64,000 bases of DNA from Lentinus brumalis. Lineage: Eukaryota; Basidiomycota; Agaricomycetes; Polyporales; Polyporaceae. The notes beneath the pieces were generated by a model. It was given only the letters and a program-made list of their open reading frames with translations, made no database searches and was not told the DNA's origin. The position numbers were made by a program, and so were the translations under genes. This document shows, in pieces, positions 58,920 through 64,000 of this stretch; the stretch's first letter is position 1; every line of letters begins with the position of its first letter. The stretch covers positions 1,922,001 through 1,986,000 of the forward strand of contig MARA01000001.1 in NCBI GenBank assembly GCA_001792895.1. Reading direction: 5' to 3'.

Positions 58920-59884
58920 TCACAATCCGATAACCTGCTGCCGATACACCGTGTTGGCTCCTGGCACTACTCTGGTCAGGTTCCCTTGACACCCTGGCGC
59001 ACAAACTCGCCCGCCTCTCCACCACATCACCGTGTAGACCTGCACCATATCCACCAGGAGTGTCGGGCGTAACTCCGGCCTGCCGCGCACCGGGAAGAGA
59101 GGCCCGGCTACACAGTCCTTGTCCCCGAAGTACCGCACAGCGGCGGCACAGTCTGACCGAGGTCTCCCCTGGCATGGCCCTCGCAGTTCCAGCTCGGCTA
59201 CGTGCACCGCGACCGTCCAGCCTTGCTTGCGCAACCTCAGAACTTCGTCGTAATAGGGCCACCGAACGATAGAGGCGCGATATGACTGGCGGGGATCGAC
59301 CAGGGCTTGTCTGGCCGCGTTGAGGAGGGGGTACGGGTCACAGAACGATGTTGGGGAGAAGTATGCCGATGATGCCGTGGTGGATGTGCCGTAGAGAGCG
59401 TACAAGGGGGATTCCGTCGCGCTCTGGATGAGATCGATGACATTGTGGCCACGGGATAGCGTCGCGGTGCAAGTGCGAGCCTGCAGCGCGCGGGTGTCGC
59501 ACTTGCGTGTGGCCAGGACTGCGTTGTATCCCTCGACGCTCGTCAAATACCCCAGCATGTGGAAGAAGAGTCGATTAGGAAGGAAAAGGGTCATGCCGTT
59601 CGGAGCATTGATGTCGGGATATAGGACATTCAACGCCATCTGCCCACCCACCACAGCACCGGTGAAGCGCATCTCCTGGACGAAGTCCATGTAGCGGTCG
59701 AAGTAGGGGCGGAGTTTCATCCGCATGCGCCTGCAGAGCACGGCGGACACATACTGATCGCCGTTCGAACACGTCAGTCGAACGCAGACCAGCGCGCGGA
59801 TGTCGAGAAGTTCGGTAATGTATATGGTGACGTCCGGGGGGCTCGGGGGATCCAGCTCTGGTGTGGATAGGTGATCACGAGCAT
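58920..59884 (-). CDS. F-box-like single-exon protein, accessory family member C, 5' frame uncertain
   Basis: A long intact frame ends at 58920 and reads back to about 59960 without an ATG near its start. An ATG at 59884 in a neighbouring frame reads MLVITYPHQSWIPRAP and would join PPDVTIYITELLDIRALVCV if one base were added to the 6-nt run at 59836-59841 (G on this strand, C on the coding strand). The body contains AVVGGQMALNVLYPD (the ALAFWLRD position) and CAAAVRYFGDKDCVAGPLFP, which matches the RxFGD block of the family. It is probably a complete gene of about 320 aa with a homopolymer error at the 5' end, or a copy that has lost its start. Confidence 0.6.
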
Positions 59885-59960
59885 TATCGGCCCAGAGTGA
59901 GCGACGCAACGGTTGGGACTGTGAGTGCGGAGCGGGGAGGAGCGAAGGGCACAGTCCCAA

Positions 59961-60596
59961 CGGCGATGCAAAAACGTCGCTGGCTAAGCGAGTATTTGAG
60001 CGCGAGCATCGTCCTACAGTCGGGCGTCATGCGTCACCACGCAACCGCCGTGCGCCCGAGCAGTCCTGGATTTCTGCATCAGCACGCACGCTGTAAGTCG
60101 TCGACGTGCGCACACACCATCTTCACTCACCCTTGGGACCTCAACTGCTTGTAAGCAATCTAAGGTGACCGGGCGCCGCAGCAGGTCTGTGTAATGGCCA
60201 CCTGTGTCCCAAGCGGAGGCACCCTCATAGCGGTCGACCGGGTGAACATATGTGACTCCCCGGCTATGACGCGGGCTGGTCGTGCGTCGACACCCTCAGG
60301 CTCAGGCTGTAGAACCGCAATAGTTCCATGTGCGTAACACCGTTGTGGCAATGAAGGTTTGACCAGTGATGACCGTTGCAGACTATGCTTGCTCCCGTCG
60401 GTGGTGGTCTACGTCTTAGTTTGTGAGGTGCTAGTAGTAGGCAGAGGCGGATCGGGGAGTGCCAGGTTGCCTGACACTCCGATCGACTCCGCAATAAGGC
60501 AATTGATGGTCCGTTTACACTCCGATTGGCTCCGAATAGGGCCGTTGGCGCCCCGACTCGTCAACTGCCTGTGGCGGTGCTGCTTGCCCGTTCACC
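59961..60596. other. Intergenic, no supported gene
   Basis: Short frames only. The right end is presumably the 5' region of the Tet/JBP-like gene that follows. Confidence 0.4.
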
Positions 60597-62335
60597 ATGG
60601 ACCTCAGAACACAACCTGACAATCCCTCCCGTAAGTCATCCCTGAAATCTCAGAGTGTCTCTTCCATTCAGCGTCGTTGATGCCTGCTGCAGCGTCTGCG
60701 AATATGGGTGTGTGCCATTGATGTAAGTGCCCACATCCGCGCCCTGACATCCGTCTCATGTTACAGGTCCTGCATTCGCTCCGCGCGAAGATTGCGCACA
60801 CGCATGGGATCTACCAATGCTCGATAGAGGTGTGGTAAGCCCTACAGTAGCTACACGGTATTAAGCTGGTTGTGATTAACCGACCCTTGCAGGAGTGGCG
60901 CGTAGACGCATTGACGTTCGATGCATGTCTGCTTCAACTCGTTTGGGAAGCAGAATCCCGCAAAGTCAACCACGGTTGCCGGGATCGAACTGAAGATTCC
61001 ACGGATGAGCGCCATTTCAGCGACCTCGTCGATGTCACGGAGTGCCTCGACGACTCCTCCGAGCACTCAAATCGCAGTTATTTGTTGAGTCGCACGGGCG
61101 TGCGATGGACAATGCGAGCGAAGTGGCAAGGCCGAGCTATCCGATCCATAACTTCCTCTGTCAGGCGCGTCCTACCTGCATTCCTCTTTGATGACTATCT
61201 GGGCGATCCCATGGTTCCTCCGCGCCTCCCGAGGTCATCCATGTTCTCTTCCCCGTTTTCCGCCTTCATGCCCCCGGAAACTCCAGGCGAACTACCGGAT
61301 CCATGCGACCCGACGCTCACTGCTCTCGTCGAATACGGCATGCTTGTCATCCATTCTCGAGGTGATACTGTGTGAGTGCGGAGAGACCTTGGAGCTTTCA
61401 ACCTGCTGAACGGGTTGCCTAGGGAGCAGATAGCCTGTTTCGATTCCCTGGATAAGCTCATCTGCTGGTTGGAAAGTCCCCGTGAGGGTAGGTACGAGCC
61501 ATGGGACACTGCTTGCCTTCAGGCCCTTGCGCTGCTGCAGGAAGTATCTCGCACTGGACAAGGCGCGACCACTGCCGGCATCTCTTACGATCCGGACGAA
61601 CAGGTAAGTCCCGTTGACAGCGGTCTGGGATTGTTGACTCACTGCATCCGCGTTCCTATAGCGGCTGAGACAGACGGTAACTCCAGAGTGTGGTCAAGCA
61701 CAGCTCAGCGCCTTGCTAGAGGCGGGCTGTGTCCGTCATCTCGCGAGTTCTATCGACGGTGAGTACTCGTGTTCGCACATCTGTGGTGTGCACACGCTCA
61801 GCGATTCTCATTGGTAGCGTTATTCAAGATACTGCAACCGCGCCTTTATCACCACTACGAGACTGTCATGCTCGAGATACTCAAGCAGGATTCCGGTTTG
61901 CGCCCACCTCTTCCGAGTGTCTTCGCCGAGGTCACGTTTCACTATGACACGTTGTCCATGGGCAGCCAGAGAACGACTGCCACAAAGCACTTCGCGGGCG
62001 GCTGGACAGCGGTCGTGTCTCTCGGTCGGTATGACCACACGCGCGGTGGCCACATCGTGCTGTGGGATCTTAACGCCGTCGTGGAGCTGCCTCCGCGGTC
62101 AGTCTTCTTCTTCCCGGCAGGCGTCCTGCGATACTCCTTCCTTCCAGTGGAGGCCGGCGAGCATCGGCGTTCGATCACCTTTCATAGCGGCGGGGGTATG
62201 TTTCTGTGGGCGGCATGCGGGTACGGCCCTTTCGCCGCCCACGGCGGGGAGTTCAGTACGCCGGGATGGGAGCGTTGGCAGGATGCTTATGACTTGTTCA
62301 GCAATGTCCCCCTCCTGGCCATGGATCGTTGGTAG
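60597..62335 (+). CDS. Tet/JBP-like double-stranded beta-helix protein lacking metal ligands
   Basis: Same family as the broken copy at 50.8-52.4 kb. A coding exon from about 60894 (WRVDALTFDACLLQLVWEAE) runs to about 61372. Next come LGAFNLLNGLPREQIACFDS and WDTACLQALALLQEVSRTGQ up to a GTAAGT donor at 61603. An exon RLRQTVTPECGQAQLSALLE follows, and the last exon 61818-62335 contains LFKILQPRLYHHYETVMLEI, the strand HIVLWDLNAVVELPPRSVFF and a clean stop. The HxD metal site aligns with TTA and the distal His (LRHSN) is Tyr (LRYSF), so iron-dependent oxidation is unlikely. The first exons (ATG 60597, 60767-60829) are uncertain. The C-terminal half is intact, suggesting a maintained non-catalytic protein. 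Confidence 0.65.
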
Positions 62336-63079
62336 TGCTCCGTATTTGCCATGCCATATCTCCGAGTCAGACTGTCTATCTACCCGCCACAACCTATCGT
62401 CCAGTCTTGTACCCTCCGCGCACTCGTCTGCGTGCACCTGGCCGGGGCAGCGTTGGCTTCACGGTCTGCCCGCCCGCCCGCCCGCCCGCAAGGTCTCCAG
62501 TCTGCGCAAAAGACGTCACAGTAGGCCTGATATGTCCGCCCTGGCGCCTACACGCCAAGAAAAATCAATTCAGCCAGAGGCTCAACAATGACCGGCAGGC
62601 CCCCGCCCCCCGCTGTCACGGCTGAGCGAAGGCGCCATATCGTACGGTAAGTATGCCATAGTTAATTTAACATTGCAGCGCGAGTTGTGTCAAGTCTATC
62701 CCGCGCAAGATCGTGCAGCTATCCTCCGCCTTGCCCCAGTGACTCTCTCACCCCTGCGTGCCCAGTGGCCCTCCCAACATTGGACTGCCTGCCCTGCTTG
62801 CCTGGTTCCATCGAAACCGCAGCCTCCTGCCACGAAAAACCCGGGGCGATCCGCAATCGGCACAGTATACCTCTAGGTGTACTCACAGGTGCGCCCGCAG
62901 AGTTTCTCGGATCCGTTCCAAGCCCTCATACCCGCGACATATACACAGTCCACTCTGTCCACTCCCCGCCCGAGCCTATTACTGCTCCTCCATCGGCTCT
63001 TCTTCCTCTCGTTCATTCCTTGCTCCGCCGACAATCAGTGAACGCGTGCACGCACCCCCCAAGACTCCCGAGGACCAGT
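62336..63079. other. C-rich intergenic region
   Basis: Strong C bias with low-complexity runs; no supported gene. It is presumably the promoter of the last gene in the window. Confidence 0.4.
62469..62489 (+). repeat. (CCCG)n microsatellite
   Basis: About five tandem CCCG units, a short simple repeat in the spacer before the last gene. Confidence 0.85.
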
Positions 63080-64000
63080 ATGGCTGAATTGTCAACGTTG
63101 TGGCACCGGTGAGCACCATGCTGTTTATCTTGAGGTATAATCATGTTAATGAGCTTGCAGCCTTCCTTTGGAGGTGATCTCCATGATCGTAGACTGGTCC
63201 GATATAGGCACCTTGTCTGCCTGGAGGCGCACATCGACCCTATTCGAAGCCCAGGTCCATGACATTCTCCTTCGCACCATTCACGCTATCATCACACACT
63301 ACTTCTTGGATCCCTTGCACATCATCGGCGTGCTGCGCCGCTGGAACGCGATCATCGTCGAGGAAGCAGCTCTGGCCTTCATCCTGCGGGATATCGACAT
63401 CCTACCCTGGACTCTCGTCATCTGTGTTCATCCGGACAACTTCGAGAGCCTGCGCGACGACATCCGCCGTCGGTATGTGCTATCAGCAGTTGACGAGTTC
63501 CCAGACGTTGTCGATCCGCCTCCTATCGAACTCTTCCGCATCAGCCATCGTCGTTTTCTTCGCTTGCGGCGCATGAAGGTGCCTCGCACGTCCCCGCCTA
63601 TCAGCACGCCTGCGTCAGATGTTAGTTGGGCCGAGCACACTGGCACGATGAATTTCGTGGGCGCGGATATGTACGGATGTGCTTATCCTTCCCTCACACT
63701 CCGACGTCGAGCCCTTTTGAGAACGGCATGGCGTTGTTATCCCCACCAGTCCTCTACGCGCAAGCAACTCTTGTACCTCACACTTCGAGCTCGGTTTACG
63801 TTCTCTTCCGACCCGTATGCTCTGTTAGATATCCCCATCACCCCCGTGCGTCTCTGCTCCTTCCAACTACCATGCCTGCGTACGATGTATTTTTGTGACT
63901 GTCGCCCTCGTTACTTCGGTGATGGGGGTAGTTTAGTGGACTTCTTTGAGCTGACGGGCCCAACGTCGCTGCAGCTCGTGCATGAGCGTGGTGAGCACGG
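63080..64000 (+). CDS. F-box-like protein, accessory family member D (3' end outside window)
   Basis: Exon 1 is 63080-63108 (MAELSTLWHR), a 52-nt intron follows, and exon 2 starts at 63161 and is open to the window end. The splice gives RLPLEVISMIVDWSDIGTLS, the same F-box-like opening as member A. The body has VEEAALAFILRDIDI, MNFVGADMYGCAYPSLTLRR and CDCRPRYFGDGGSLVDFFEL, giving matches to member A along the length. Unlike the others it has one intron near the start. About 290 codons are visible, so most of the protein is present. No damage is seen. Confidence 0.8.

Noticed and set aside
1..64000. CRISPR array, rRNA genes, bacterial-type operons
   Set aside because: No spaced direct repeats or rRNA-like segments were seen, and the intron-rich genes exclude a prokaryotic origin.

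Overview
The window reads as nuclear DNA of a basidiomycete fungus, most likely an Agaricomycete and probably a polypore-like one (the finer placement is inference). Genes are dense and GC-rich, and are broken by many 45-65 nt GT-AG introns. They include orthologues of typical fungal genes: ERG28, thiamine pyrophosphokinase, Cds1/Chk2, Sds22, PRMT5/Skb1 and a White-Collar-2-type GATA factor. They also include families restricted to Agaricomycetes.

Layout. 1.4-6.6 kb: a Tnp2-type (CACTA-like) DNA transposon with a 1,059-aa transposase and a divergent four-exon cargo gene. 6.6-9 kb: mostly gene-free, with a 145-bp tandem duplication. 9-16.3 kb: an F-box/LRR-like gene, an unrecognised gene, a secreted GH16 enzyme and ERG28. 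16.8-45.4 kb: a conserved gene core. It holds a 1,188-aa disordered protein, thiamine pyrophosphokinase, a CS-domain protein with a membrane tail, Cds1/Chk2, the molybdopterin synthase small subunit, a metallo-beta-lactamase-fold protein, a CCDC174-like protein, Sds22, WC-2, an ankyrin protein, PRMT5 and a GPI-anchored serine-rich protein. 45.4-64 kb: an accessory region. It carries single-exon F-box-like paralogues on both strands, two members of a Tet/JBP-like double-stranded beta-helix family (one broken), and several unrecognised minus-strand genes. The long plus-strand frames over those genes are shadows.

Most gene models close exactly: summed exon lengths are divisible by three and splice phases agree. 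This is the main support for the coordinates. The exceptions form a pattern. At least five otherwise good genes are one nucleotide short, and each is repaired by one extra G (or C) in a G/C run. That looks like consensus undercalling, or less likely recurrent real slippage.

Functional themes are light and chromatin signalling (WC-2, PRMT5), checkpoint and mitotic control (Cds1/Chk2, Sds22), cofactor synthesis (thiamine pyrophosphate, molybdopterin), sterol synthesis (ERG28) and cell wall (GH16, GPI protein). Apart from the transposon pair, neighbours show no sign of acting as a pathway cluster.
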